DNA of 64,000 nucleotides, from NCBI GenBank assembly GCA_964481195.1, contig CAYZTB010000001.1:81472-145471 (forward strand), read 5' to 3'. The stretch comes from Palsa-948 sp964481195 (GTDB lineage Bacteria; Bacteroidota; Bacteroidia; Palsa-948). Positions 9,660-18,917 of this stretch are shown in pieces; the stretch's first letter is position 1; the number at the start of each line of letters is the position of its first letter. The translations under genes and the position numbers were made by a program. The notes beneath the pieces were generated by a model. It did not search any database. It was not told where the DNA came from and saw only the letters and a list, made by a program, of their open reading frames with translations.

Positions 9660-10268
9660 TTATTTTGATAATAATTGTTTGAACTTACTTTTCTGTTCGT
9701 ATGATTCAATTTCTTTTTTCTTACTCACCAAATAGTCAACTCCATCGTATCCATTTAGCAGGCAAGTTTTACGATAAGCATTAATTTCAAATTTTTCACT
9801 TGCATTTTTTCCATCCAGTGAAATAGTCTGGTCTTTCAAGTTCACAGTAATATTTTGCTTGTTGTTGCTTTCAATTTCTGCAAAAATAAATTCCAAAAAC
9901 TTATCACTTACCTGAACAGGCAGTAAACCATTATTAAGTGCATTGTTTCTAAATATGTCGGCAAAAAAGCTTGACACAACAACTGTAAAACCATGACCTG
10001 CCAATGCCCAAGCAGCATGCTCTCTGCTGGATCCGCATCCAAAGTTTTTTCCGGCAACTAAAATACTTCCAGAATATCTTGAATCATTAAGTATAAAATC
10101 TGCTTTAGGCTTTCCTGCGTCATCGTAACGCCAGTCGTAAAACAAATTTTGTCCAAATCCATCCCTGGAAACTGCTTTTAAAAATCGAGCAGGAATAATT
10201 TGATCCGTGTCTACATTCTCGATAGTAAGCGGAACCGCTGTTGATGAAATAATATTTACTTTTTCCAT
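9660..10268 (-). CDS. leuD: 3-isopropylmalate dehydratase, small subunit
   Basis: Small subunit of isopropylmalate isomerase, which pairs with LeuC to convert 2- to 3-isopropylmalate. Family motifs seen: NVDTDQIIPARFLK near the N-terminus, GKNFGCGSSREHAAWAL (substrate-recognition swivel domain) and SSFFADIFRNNALNNGLLPV. At 202 residues it has the normal length for a stand-alone LeuD. It lies 1 bp from leuC and 1 bp from leuB, so translation is very likely coupled within the operon. Confidence 0.97.
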   Translation of the reverse strand: MEKVNIISSTAVPLTIENVDTDQIIPARFLKAVSRDGFGQNLFYDWRYDDAGKPKADFILNDSRYSGSILVAGKNFGCGSSREHAAWALAGHGFTVVVSSFFADIFRNNALNNGLLPVQVSDKFLEFIFAEIESNNKQNITVNLKDQTISLDGKNASEKFEINAYRKTCLLNGYDGVDYLVSKKKEIESYEQKSKFKQLLSK

Positions 10269-10269
10269 A

Positions 10270-11640
10270 TTAGTTTAAAAATTCTCTAGCATCAGTTATA
10301 CAACCCCTTATTGCCGAAGCAGCAGCGGTTAGTGGACTTGCCAGAATTGTTCTTGCCCCCTGCCCTTGTCTGCCTTCAAAATTTCTATTTGAAGTTGACA
10401 CACAATATTTTCCTTCCGGAATTTTATCTTCGTTCATTCCTAAACATGCCGAACAACCTGCCTGACGGAATTGAAAACCAGCTTCAATAAATATTTTATC
10501 TAACCCTTCAGCAATAGCTTGTTTGGCAACCGCTTGCGAGCCGGGCACTATCCACACCTCTACATCACTAGCCTTCTTTTTTCCTTTTATGAGCGATGCT
10601 GCTGCACGTAAATCTTCAATTCTGGAATTTGTGCAAGAGCCAATAAATACATAATCAATTTTTTTACCAATCATCTTTTCTCCTTCTTTTAAACCCATGT
10701 AGTTCAAAGCTTTTAAAGAAGAATTATCCTTAGGAACTGTTCCAGAAATTTTTACTCCCATTCCTGGATTTGTTCCAAAAGTTACCATCGGCTCAATGTC
10801 AGATGCATCAATCAAAAGCTCATGATCAAATTTTGCATCTGTATCCGAAGAAAGTGATTTCCAATACTGAACAGCATTTTCAAAATTCTTAGGACTATAT
10901 TTTTTCTCTTTCAAATAATCAATCGTAATTTCATCGGGCGCGATAAGTCCACCTCGTGCACCCATTTCGATGCTCATGTTACAAATGGTCATGCGCTCCT
11001 CCATACTCATTTTACGAATTGCATCACCAGTATATTCAATAAAATACCCGGTTGCTCCGCTTGCAGATATTTTGGCAATGACGTAAAGGATAATGTCCTT
11101 CGCAGTTACTCCTTTCCCAACTTTTCCATTAATATCAATTTTCATTGTCTTTGCTCTTGTTTGCATAATGCACTGCGATGCAAAAACCTGCTCTACCTCG
11201 CTGGTTCCAATACCAAACGCAATGCAACCAAAAGCTCCATGTGTGGAAGTGTGGCTATCGCCACAAACTATTGTCATTCCCGGTAATGTTAATCCCAACT
11301 CTGGTCCTATCACATGCACAATTCCTTGTTGTTCATGTCCTAATCCAAAAAGTTCAACGCCATGCTTTTTGCAGTTCTCTCCAAGCTTTTCAACTTGTTC
11401 GCGAGAAAGTTTTTCTTTAATTGGCAAATGCTGATTTACGGTAGGCACATTGTGATCGGCTGTTGCAACGGTATTTTCTGTTCTAAAAAAAGAAAGTCCC
11501 CTTTTTTCTAATCCTGAAAACGCCTGAGGGCTCGTTACTTCATGAATAAAATGACGGTCAATGTATATCACATCCATTTCTGGATCCGGGGATGTAACAA
11601 TATGCTCATCCCAAATTTTATCAAAGAGTGTTTTTCCCAT
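10270..11640 (-). CDS. leuC: 3-isopropylmalate dehydratase, large subunit
   Basis: Catalytic [4Fe-4S] subunit of isopropylmalate isomerase in leucine synthesis. All three cluster cysteines are visible: C336 in FIGSCTNSR, and C396 and C399 in GCSACLGMN. Substrate-site segments CGDSHTSTHGAFG and HEQQGIVHVIGPE are also present. Length 456 is close to the usual ~465. It sits 2 bp downstream of leuA and 1 bp upstream of leuD in a four-gene operon. Confidence 0.97.
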   Translation of the reverse strand: MGKTLFDKIWDEHIVTSPDPEMDVIYIDRHFIHEVTSPQAFSGLEKRGLSFFRTENTVATADHNVPTVNQHLPIKEKLSREQVEKLGENCKKHGVELFGLGHEQQGIVHVIGPELGLTLPGMTIVCGDSHTSTHGAFGCIAFGIGTSEVEQVFASQCIMQTRAKTMKIDINGKVGKGVTAKDIILYVIAKISASGATGYFIEYTGDAIRKMSMEERMTICNMSIEMGARGGLIAPDEITIDYLKEKKYSPKNFENAVQYWKSLSSDTDAKFDHELLIDASDIEPMVTFGTNPGMGVKISGTVPKDNSSLKALNYMGLKEGEKMIGKKIDYVFIGSCTNSRIEDLRAAASLIKGKKKASDVEVWIVPGSQAVAKQAIAEGLDKIFIEAGFQFRQAGCSACLGMNEDKIPEGKYCVSTSNRNFEGRQGQGARTILASPLTAAASAIRGCITDAREFLN

Positions 11641-11642
11641 AA

Positions 11643-12809
11643 TTATTTGCTAGAAATCATTAATCCTCTTTTTTCAAATATCTCCAATAAATTTTCGTCT
11701 GTGATTAGCTTCAATTTATCTGCCTCTTCTAAAAAGATTGGATAAATAGCATCTAGTTCTTCGGAAGAAAGCTTTATACCTACTTGCGAAAATCTGAAAT
11801 GAAGCGCAGCACGACCACTACGAGCTGTAAGCACAATGGACGATGCATCTACGCCAACATCTGCAGGGTTGATACATTCATAGGTATCACGATGTTTTAA
11901 AAAACCATCTTGATGTATTCCAGATGAGTGCGCAAATGCGTTGGCGCCCACAATCGCTTTATTGGGTTGAACCGGCATGCGCATTAACTTTGAAATTAAT
12001 TTACTAATTCCAAATATTTTTGTCGAATCAATTCCTGTTGTCAAATTTAAATTATGATGACTTTTAATAATCATCACACATTCTTCCAAAGAAGTATTTC
12101 CTGCTCGTTCTCCTATCCCATTAATAGTACATTCAATTTGACCAGCACCATTTGTAATGCCGGCAATAGAATTTGCGGTTGCCAATCCTAAATCATTATG
12201 ACAATGCACAGAGATAACTGCTTTATCAATATTGGGAACATTATCTATTAAAAATTTAATCTTTTCGCCATATTCCCAAGGCAAACAGTAACCGGTAGTA
12301 TCGGGAATATTTACAACAGTAGCACCCGCTTTAATTACCGCCTCAATCATTTGAGCCAAAAAAACATTATCTGCGCGACCTGCATCTTCGGCATAAAACT
12401 CAATGTCATTGACAAGCTTTTTTGCATACTTGACTGCGGCTATTCCTTGTTCTAAAACTTTTTCTCTGGAGCTTTTAAATTTGTGATTGATGTGAATATC
12501 CGAACTACCAATGCCAGTATGAATGCGAGGATGCTTTGCAAATTTTAATGCCTGAGCAGCGCTGTCAATATCTGTATTAATTGCACGAGTCAAAGCACAA
12601 ATAACAGGCTTTGTTACCGCTTTTGAAATTTCTACAACCGAATTAAAATCCCCAGGACTTGAAACAGGAAACCCCGCTTCAATGATATCTACGCCAAGCT
12701 CTTCGAGTGCTTTTGCTACAATAATCTTTTCATCGGTGTTAAGCTGGCAACCGGGAACTTGCTCTCCATCGCGAAGCGTAGTGTCGAAAATTTGAATGTT
12801 TCTTTTCAT
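11643..12809 (-). CDS. leuA: 2-isopropylmalate synthase, short form without regulatory domain
   Basis: First committed leucine step: acetyl-CoA plus 2-oxoisovalerate gives 2-isopropylmalate. The TIM-barrel catalytic domain is complete (FDTTLRDGEQVPG at the N-terminus, metal ligands in SVHCHNDLGLATAN, NGIGERAGNTSLEE), followed by the catalytic accessory part with SGIHQDGFLKHRDTYE. Length is 388 against roughly 510-520 for the long form. The missing part is the C-terminal leucine-binding domain, so feedback inhibition by the classical site is not expected. Operon partners leuCDB argue against homocitrate or citramalate synthase. It is the first gene of the operon; no leader peptide or attenuator was seen in the 137 bp upstream. 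Confidence 0.93.
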   Translation of the reverse strand: MKRNIQIFDTTLRDGEQVPGCQLNTDEKIIVAKALEELGVDIIEAGFPVSSPGDFNSVVEISKAVTKPVICALTRAINTDIDSAAQALKFAKHPRIHTGIGSSDIHINHKFKSSREKVLEQGIAAVKYAKKLVNDIEFYAEDAGRADNVFLAQMIEAVIKAGATVVNIPDTTGYCLPWEYGEKIKFLIDNVPNIDKAVISVHCHNDLGLATANSIAGITNGAGQIECTINGIGERAGNTSLEECVMIIKSHHNLNLTTGIDSTKIFGISKLISKLMRMPVQPNKAIVGANAFAHSSGIHQDGFLKHRDTYECINPADVGVDASSIVLTARSGRAALHFRFSQVGIKLSSEELDAIYPIFLEEADKLKLITDENLLEIFEKRGLMISSK

Positions 12810-12946
12810 GCCTGCTAAGCTAACTCAAAACAGAAGAGCTGGGTATGATATAATGAATTATTACTACGATGTCCAAACACTTATAACATATTATATCTAA
12901 ATAATTTTAAACCTATATAATTATAAATATTATATTTTTACATACG

Positions 12947-14494
12947 ATGTCTAAATTACATAACGATAGTATCTTTCAACTAATTAAGTCGCTTACCAAA
13001 AGCGAAAAACGGTCAGTAAAGTTATTCGTTGAGCGAACTGGAGGAAATAGTTCTAAAAAAATTACCCGACTATTTGATTATATTGACAAACACAAATTGT
13101 ACGATGAAAAAAAATTGCTTAAATCTGAAAAAGATTTAAGCCGAATTCAAATGCCAAATCTAAAAGCGCATTTGTATCAACAAATAATGAAATGCCTTTC
13201 TGTTTCCACTCCTAAAACCATGGAAATGAAAGTATCTGATACATTAAACTTTGCGAGAATTCTATACAACAAATGCTTGTATACCGAAAGTATTCGCATG
13301 TTAGAAAAAGCAAAAAGAATTGCCATTCAAACCGATTTACATGTATTACTACTGGAAATATTAGAATTAGAAAAGCTCGCCTTAATGCAAACTGTACGAG
13401 AAGGAAATGAAGAAAGAATAATTTCAATTATCGAGTACACAGACAAGACAGCAATAAGCATTCAAAATATAAATGCATTTTCAAACTTATCAATCAAGCT
13501 TAATTCCTTATATCAACGAATAGGATTTATTAGAAACGAAAATGAATATAAAAACGTTTCAAAATTTTTCCATACACACCTGCCTAAATATAAAGAAGAT
13601 AAAATTTCATTTCACGAAAAACTGTACTTATACTATTCCTACACAGGATATAATTTTTTCATTCAAGATTTCAAAACTGGATATGTGTACGCCAAAAAAT
13701 GGGTACATCTATTTGATGAAAATCCAGAAATGATTTACAGAAAACCCGAGCTTTACATTCGCGCATTGAATGCTTTGCTAGTTGCACAAAATAAACTACT
13801 TCTGTTTTCTGAATTTCAAGGCACGCACCGAAAACTAATTTCGCTAAAAAGAGATGAAAATCTATTAAAAACAGAAAACATAAATTTAAATTTATTTAAG
13901 ACCATTTACCTGCATGAAATTAATAGGCATTTTATGATGGGTGAATTTACAGCCGGCACTAGGATTGTTAGGCGATTTGAAGTAGAATTAAATAATTTAA
14001 TGCCGAAATTAGATAATCACTCCATTCTTATATTCTATTACAAAATAGCTTGCCTATATTTTGGAGCAAGTAATTTTCGTGCTGCGGTAGTTTGGTTAAG
14101 TAAAATTATTAATGAAAAAGAAACTGAACTCAGAGAAGACCTACACGCCTTTGCAAGAATCATACGCCTGATAAGTTATTTTGAAATTGGCAATGAGAAA
14201 CTGGCTGAGCACGACATACTTTCCACGTACCGATTTTTAAAGAAAAAAGGAAGTGTAAATAACTATCAAACGCTGATATTAAATTTCTTACGGAAACTTA
14301 AGCAAAACAACACTCAAAAGAAATTATTAAATGCTTTATCAGAATTAAAAATTGAATTACTGAAATTAGAATCCAGTCAATACGAAAAAAGGGCTTTTTA
14401 TTATTTTGATATTATCTCTTGGATAGAGAGTAAAATTGAACGTAAAACAATAGAAGAAGTAATAAAAGAAAAAATGAAAAAGAAGGTTACTTAA
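12947..14494 (+). CDS. Hypothetical helical-repeat (TPR-like) cytoplasmic protein
   Basis: A 515-residue protein not recognised by family. It begins with a charged segment (SLTKSEKRSVKLFVER) and is then almost entirely predicted helix with aromatic/Leu spacing typical of degenerate TPR arrays (e.g. LYNKCLYTESIRMLEKAKRI, IACLYFGASNFRAAVVWLSK). There is no signal peptide and no catalytic motif. It is divergent from leuA and overlaps the mutase gene tail-to-tail by 8 bp. A scaffold or regulatory role is possible but not shown. Confidence 0.85.
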   Translation: MSKLHNDSIFQLIKSLTKSEKRSVKLFVERTGGNSSKKITRLFDYIDKHKLYDEKKLLKSEKDLSRIQMPNLKAHLYQQIMKCLSVSTPKTMEMKVSDTLNFARILYNKCLYTESIRMLEKAKRIAIQTDLHVLLLEILELEKLALMQTVREGNEERIISIIEYTDKTAISIQNINAFSNLSIKLNSLYQRIGFIRNENEYKNVSKFFHTHLPKYKEDKISFHEKLYLYYSYTGYNFFIQDFKTGYVYAKKWVHLFDENPEMIYRKPELYIRALNALLVAQNKLLLFSEFQGTHRKLISLKRDENLLKTENINLNLFKTIYLHEINRHFMMGEFTAGTRIVRRFEVELNNLMPKLDNHSILIFYYKIACLYFGASNFRAAVVWLSKIINEKETELREDLHAFARIIRLISYFEIGNEKLAEHDILSTYRFLKKKGSVNNYQTLILNFLRKLKQNNTQKKLLNALSELKIELLKLESSQYEKRAFYYFDIISWIESKIERKTIEEVIKEKMKKKVT

Positions 14495-16052
14495 ATTCCC
14501 CAAACACTTTACGCATGGTATCAGCAATCTCTCCAAGTGTTGCATAACACTCAACAGCAGTTAATATAGAAGGCATTAGGTTTTCTGTTCCACGTGCTGC
14601 CTCCTCCACCCCTTCAAGTGCGGCTTTAACTTTAGCATGGTCGCGCTGCAATTTTAAATTTTTAATTTTCTCAGACTGCACCTTACGAATCGAATCATCA
14701 ATGGAAAATAAATTTTCGGGAGGCCTCTCGTCAACTTCAAATTTATTTACGCCAACAATAATTTTTTTACCTTTTTCAATATTGTCTTGGTATTCATAAG
14801 AAGAACGAGCAATTTCATTTTGCAAATAACCTTGCTCAATAGCTGCTACAGAACCACCCATCGCATCAATTTTGCGTATGTATTCCCAAGCCTTCTCTTC
14901 CACTTCGTTTGTTAATGCTTCAAGAAAATAAGAACCTCCCAATGGGTCTACCGTATCGGGTGCACCGCTTTCGAAAGCGATGATCTGCTGAGTGCGAAGT
15001 GCAATTCGGGCTGCTTCTTCGGTTGGCAGACTTAACGCTTCGTCATACCCATTGGTATGTAAAGATTGAGTGCCTCCTAAAACAGCAGAGAGCGCCTGAA
15101 CTGTAACGCGTACTATGTTATTATGAGGTTGTTGAGCAGTTAACGTACTGCCACCTGTTTGCGTATGAAATCGCAACATCATGGCACGTTCATCGGTAGC
15201 GCCTAACTCTTTGGTTATGGTAGCCCACATCCTACGTGCTGCTCTAAACTTTGCTACTTCTTCAAATAAATTATTGTGAGCATTAAAGAAAAAAGATAAT
15301 CTTTTTGCAAAAACATTGATATCTAACTTTCTTTCCAAAGCTGCTTTCAAATATGCTTTTCCATTTGCTAAGGTGAATGCCAACTCTTGCACTGCTGTTG
15401 ATCCTGCTTCTCTAATATGGTAACCCGAAATAGAAATCGTATTCCATTTGGGAACTTCCTTTTCACAGTATTCAAAAATATCGGTAATAATTCGCATGCT
15501 TGCCTTAGGCGGATAAATGTACGTGCCACGCGCAGCATATTCTTTTAACAAATCATTCTGAATGGTTCCGGATATCTTTTTTATATCGGCTCCTTGCTTT
15601 TTTGCCATGGCAATGTACATAGCCAGTAAAATAGATGCCGTGGAATTGATAGTCATGGAAGTAGTTATTCCTTCCAACTTAATTCCATCAAAAAGTGTTT
15701 CAATATCTTTTAAGGAATCAATAGCCACTCCTGATTTTCCTACTTCTCCTTCCGAAAGTTCGTGATCAGAATCATAGCCAATTTGTGTTGGCAGGTCAAA
15801 GGCAACAGACAAACCAGTAGTGCCATTTGCCAACAAATATTTATATCTTTTGTTAGATTCTTCAGCAGTGGAAAAACCAGCATACTGACGCATGGTCCAC
15901 AGCTTACCACGATACATATCTTTTTGAACACCGCGTAAAAATGGAAACTCCCCCGAATCCTCAACATTTGGGGCTGTGTAAATTCTTCTGATCTCAATTC
16001 CTGAGTCTGTGCAATATTTTTTTTCTTCGATTTTATCTTTAGGACTACTCAT
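14487..16052 (-). CDS. Methylmalonyl-CoA mutase, large (catalytic) subunit, B12 domain absent
   Basis: Catalytic barrel of an acyl-CoA mutase (521 residues). Residues expected for methylmalonyl-CoA are in place: Y57 in TMRQYAGF and R175 in AARGTYIYPP, which contact the free carboxylate in the known mutase; H212 in SGYHIREAG is the cobalamin-interacting position. Isobutyryl-type mutases carry other residues at the first two, so methylmalonyl-CoA (propionate/succinyl-CoA interconversion) is the best call. The ~140-residue B12-binding domain is absent and must be a separate subunit, not seen in this window. The next gene downstream overlaps convergently; a small membrane protein lies 15 bp upstream on the same strand. 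Confidence 0.9.
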   Translation of the reverse strand: MSSPKDKIEEKKYCTDSGIEIRRIYTAPNVEDSGEFPFLRGVQKDMYRGKLWTMRQYAGFSTAEESNKRYKYLLANGTTGLSVAFDLPTQIGYDSDHELSEGEVGKSGVAIDSLKDIETLFDGIKLEGITTSMTINSTASILLAMYIAMAKKQGADIKKISGTIQNDLLKEYAARGTYIYPPKASMRIITDIFEYCEKEVPKWNTISISGYHIREAGSTAVQELAFTLANGKAYLKAALERKLDINVFAKRLSFFFNAHNNLFEEVAKFRAARRMWATITKELGATDERAMMLRFHTQTGGSTLTAQQPHNNIVRVTVQALSAVLGGTQSLHTNGYDEALSLPTEEAARIALRTQQIIAFESGAPDTVDPLGGSYFLEALTNEVEEKAWEYIRKIDAMGGSVAAIEQGYLQNEIARSSYEYQDNIEKGKKIIVGVNKFEVDERPPENLFSIDDSIRKVQSEKIKNLKLQRDHAKVKAALEGVEEAARGTENLMPSILTAVECYATLGEIADTMRKVFGEFK

Positions 16053-16067
16053 AAATAAATTGTAAAA

Positions 16068-16607
16068 TCAGAAGTTATCAGCAAACTCCTTCTTTAAATA
16101 TTCTATAGCCACTTCGGTAGGCAAACGTTTTAGCTTGGAAGCATTTTCAATAATTTCCTGTCCTAGTTGCAAACCAGTCGCAGCAGGATTAGAATCCATC
16201 GTAAGGTTAACCAACTTTGCTGTTTCTTCTTTTGCTGTCAAAATCATTTTCCAAGCACCAATGCTTAAATAAACTTGCTGCGATAAGTTATGCTCGTACT
16301 CTGATCGAATCCCCCTTAGCACTTCACCGTGTAGTTGGCGAGCATTCATATCCGATTTATGCATACGCAGCACCAAACTATCGGGCGCAATACGTTCTAA
16401 GAAAAGAATCATTCGTTCATAAGCCTGCACTCGTAAAGGACCCGTAATGTTTTGATTTAACGACTTTATTTCTTGCCTGCGTAATTTAATTTCTTCCTGA
16501 AAAAAAGTGCGCATGGCATCCGTATTATTTTTCATCATCGAATGCGTGATGAATAAAATAATAACCGAAGGAAGTAGCACAATAAGTATTTGAATAGGGA
16601 GTTCCAT
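16068..16607 (-). CDS. Membrane-anchored hypothetical protein
   Basis: A 179-residue protein with one N-terminal transmembrane segment (about 5-22, IQILIVLLPSVIILFI) and a charged helical cytoplasmic or periplasmic remainder (e.g. FFQEEIKLRRQEIKSLNQN, RVQAYERMILFLERI). I do not recognise a function. It ends 15 bp before the mutase start on the same strand, so the two are probably co-transcribed. Confidence 0.8.
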   Translation of the reverse strand: MELPIQILIVLLPSVIILFITHSMMKNNTDAMRTFFQEEIKLRRQEIKSLNQNITGPLRVQAYERMILFLERIAPDSLVLRMHKSDMNARQLHGEVLRGIRSEYEHNLSQQVYLSIGAWKMILTAKEETAKLVNLTMDSNPAATGLQLGQEIIENASKLKRLPTEVAIEYLKKEFADNF

Positions 16608-16692
16608 AGCAGGTAATTTTAAGGTTTTTATAAAACCATTTTAACAAGGTAAATGTATGAAAATTCTGTCTTATTCTAATTTGTATCTTCGC

Positions 16693-16700
16693 TACCTTTG
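16693..16700 (+). promoter_or_regulatory. Candidate -7 promoter box TACCTTTG
   Basis: Matches the Bacteroidota -7 consensus TAnnTTTG and lies 26 bp before the aminotransferase ATG, at the head of a same-strand gene run. No TTTG at the usual -33 spacing was found. The motif is short and occurs by chance in AT-rich DNA, so position is the main support. Confidence 0.45.
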
Positions 16701-16726
16701 ATAGCCATTTAGATTAAAAACACATT

Positions 16727-17905
16727 ATGAAACTATCTGACCGAATTAATAATATCGTAGAGCCACAAACCATTGGCATGGCGCGTAAAGCGCGTGAATT
16801 AAAAGCCAAAGGAATTGATGTAATTAGCCTTAGCTTGGGAGAGCCTGATTTTTTTACGCCCGACCCGATAAAAGCAGCAGCTAAAAAAGCCATCGATGAA
16901 AATTTCTCTTTCTATACTCCGGTAGCAGGCTATTTAGAATTAAGACAAGCTATTTCAAATAAGTTTAAAAGAGATAATAATCTGGATTTTACAGCAGATC
17001 AAATTGTAGTATCTACCGGAGCAAAACAATCCATTGCCAATGTGATGCTTTGCATTGTTAATCCAGGCGAAGAAGTATTAGTGCCTGCTCCCTACTGGGT
17101 AACCTACTTGGAGCAAGTAAAATTAGCTGGTGGAATACCGGTTGTGATACCTACCACCGTAGAAAATAATTTTAAAGTTACTCCCGAACAAATAAAAAAA
17201 GCTATTACTTCAAAAACAAAAGCTATCATTTTCTCATCCCCCTGCAATCCTACGGGCACGGTATATACAAAAGAGGAACTAAAAGCAATTGCAGATGCAA
17301 TACTTCCTCATAAGGATATTTATGTTCTTTCCGATGAGATTTATGAGCATATTAATTTTTCTGGCAAACATGAATCTATTGCACAATTTCCAGAAATAAA
17401 AGAACGCACTATCGTAATTAATGGGGCTTCCAAAGGTTTTGCAATGACTGGCTGGCGAGTTGGGTATATTGGCGCTACCAAAGCAATTGCTACTGCTTGT
17501 GATAAAATACAAGGACAGTTTACATCTGGCACTTGCTCCATAGGACAAAAAGCCATGCATGCAGCAGCAGATTTGCAAGTATCGTCCATCCAACCCATGC
17601 GTGATGCATTTAGAAAAAGAAGGGACGTAGTTTATAATCTTATGAAAGAAATTCCTGGATTAAAAGTGAATTATCCGGATGGGGCTTTTTATTTCTTTCC
17701 AGAGATATCTTCTTTCTTTGGAAAAGGAGGAATAAATAATTCAACTGACTTATGCATGTATCTATTAGAAAAAGCACATGTTGCGTTAGTTCCCGGAGAT
17801 GCATTTGGAAATGATAATCATATACGCATGTCTTATGCAGCAGCAGAAGACAAGCTAATTGAAGCAATGAAAAGAATTACTAAAGCATTAGCTGAATTAA
17901 AATAA
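16727..17905 (+). CDS. Pyridoxal-phosphate aminotransferase, class I (aspartate type)
   Basis: Fold-type I PLP aminotransferase of 392 residues. The Schiff-base lysine is K236 in NGASKGFAMTGWRVGY; SSPCNPTGTVY (170-180) and LSDEIYEHI are the PLP-binding segments, and the C-terminal arginine region (NHIRMSY) is intact. Sequence style matches the aspartate/prephenate aminotransferases of many bacteria; exact substrate is not settled. It is 2 bp upstream of the heptose kinase gene, in a five-gene plus-strand run. Confidence 0.92.
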   Translation: MKLSDRINNIVEPQTIGMARKARELKAKGIDVISLSLGEPDFFTPDPIKAAAKKAIDENFSFYTPVAGYLELRQAISNKFKRDNNLDFTADQIVVSTGAKQSIANVMLCIVNPGEEVLVPAPYWVTYLEQVKLAGGIPVVIPTTVENNFKVTPEQIKKAITSKTKAIIFSSPCNPTGTVYTKEELKAIADAILPHKDIYVLSDEIYEHINFSGKHESIAQFPEIKERTIVINGASKGFAMTGWRVGYIGATKAIATACDKIQGQFTSGTCSIGQKAMHAAADLQVSSIQPMRDAFRKRRDVVYNLMKEIPGLKVNYPDGAFYFFPEISSFFGKGGINNSTDLCMYLLEKAHVALVPGDAFGNDNHIRMSYAAAEDKLIEAMKRITKALAELK

Positions 17906-17907
17906 CA

Positions 17908-18906
17908 ATGACTAAAAAAGATCTTCAAAAAATCTTCGATTCGTTTTCCAACGTACGCGTTCTCATTATTGGCGATGCGATGGTGGATGCCTACATCTGG
18001 GGAAATGTAAACCGCATGTCGCCCGAAGCACCGGTACCCGTAGTAACGGTTCAAAAAAAAGAAGCACGTTTAGGTGGCGCAGCAAACGTTGCACTTAACA
18101 TACAAGCCATGGGAGCAACACCCATACTATGTACTGTTATTGGAAATGATATGTATGGGAATGAGTTTGTGAGCTTAATGGAAAAACAAAAGCTTAGCAC
18201 ACAAGCAATTATCAGAAGCGATAAAAGAGCAACCACAGTAAAAACTCGTGTAATAGGAAACAACCACCATCTATTACGAGTTGATGAGGAAATTGAGTCT
18301 GAAGTATCCAAAGCTGAGACAAATCAGTTAATTGAAAAAATTTCATTTTTAATAAAAAGCAATGCAATTGACGTTGTGGTTTTTGAAGATTACGATAAAG
18401 GAGTAATTACATCTGAGTTAATTCTTAAAGTTGTAATTGAATCCAGCAAAAAGAAAATTCCAGTTGCTGTTGACCCAAAAAAGAAAAATTTTCAGTTTTA
18501 TAAAAACATCACGCTCTTTAAACCAAACCTGAAGGAATTAAGAGAAGGAATTAAGAAAGAAATAAATATTGCAGAAAAAGAAATTCTTTCTAAAGTAGCC
18601 GATGAGTTGAGAACCAGACAAGGAATGGAAAATATTCTCATTACGCTTTCCGAGAAAGGGATGTTTATTGCTACTAAAAAAGTAAAACACATTGTCCCTG
18701 CTCATGTTCGCAATGTTGCAGATGTATCAGGTGCTGGCGATACCGTAATTGGAGTGGCAGCACTTGGCCTTGCACTCAAACTAGATCCTATTCTGATGGT
18801 GGAACTTGCCAATATTGCAGGCGGACTGGTTTGTGAAAAAGTGGGTGTAGTTCCAATTGATAAAAAATTGCTTTTAGAAGAAAGCATCACATTGCTTACC
18901 AAGTAA
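17908..18906 (+). CDS. D-glycero-beta-D-manno-heptose-7-phosphate kinase (PfkB family)
   Basis: PfkB-type sugar kinase (332 residues) matching the kinase half of HldE/RfaE. Seen: GDAMVDAYIWG near 22-32, GGAANVALNIQAMGA (56-70) and the anion-hole/catalytic DVSGAGDT (272-279, base D278). The adenylyltransferase half is absent, as in organisms with split HldA/HldC-type enzymes. Role: ADP-heptose supply for lipopolysaccharide core, or another heptose glycan. It starts 2 bp after the aminotransferase stop and ends 11 bp before menG/ubiE. Confidence 0.88.
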   Translation: MTKKDLQKIFDSFSNVRVLIIGDAMVDAYIWGNVNRMSPEAPVPVVTVQKKEARLGGAANVALNIQAMGATPILCTVIGNDMYGNEFVSLMEKQKLSTQAIIRSDKRATTVKTRVIGNNHHLLRVDEEIESEVSKAETNQLIEKISFLIKSNAIDVVVFEDYDKGVITSELILKVVIESSKKKIPVAVDPKKKNFQFYKNITLFKPNLKELREGIKKEINIAEKEILSKVADELRTRQGMENILITLSEKGMFIATKKVKHIVPAHVRNVADVSGAGDTVIGVAALGLALKLDPILMVELANIAGGLVCEKVGVVPIDKKLLLEESITLLTK

Positions 18907-18917
18907 TTATTTATTAC

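Noticed and set aside
12810..12946. Possible attenuator before leuA
   Set aside because: No short ORF with Leu-rich codons and no terminator hairpin was found on the minus strand of this gap.
14487..16052. Mutase as a truncated pseudogene lacking its B12 domain
   Set aside because: The length and ending fit the two-subunit form of the enzyme, and the catalytic residues are intact.
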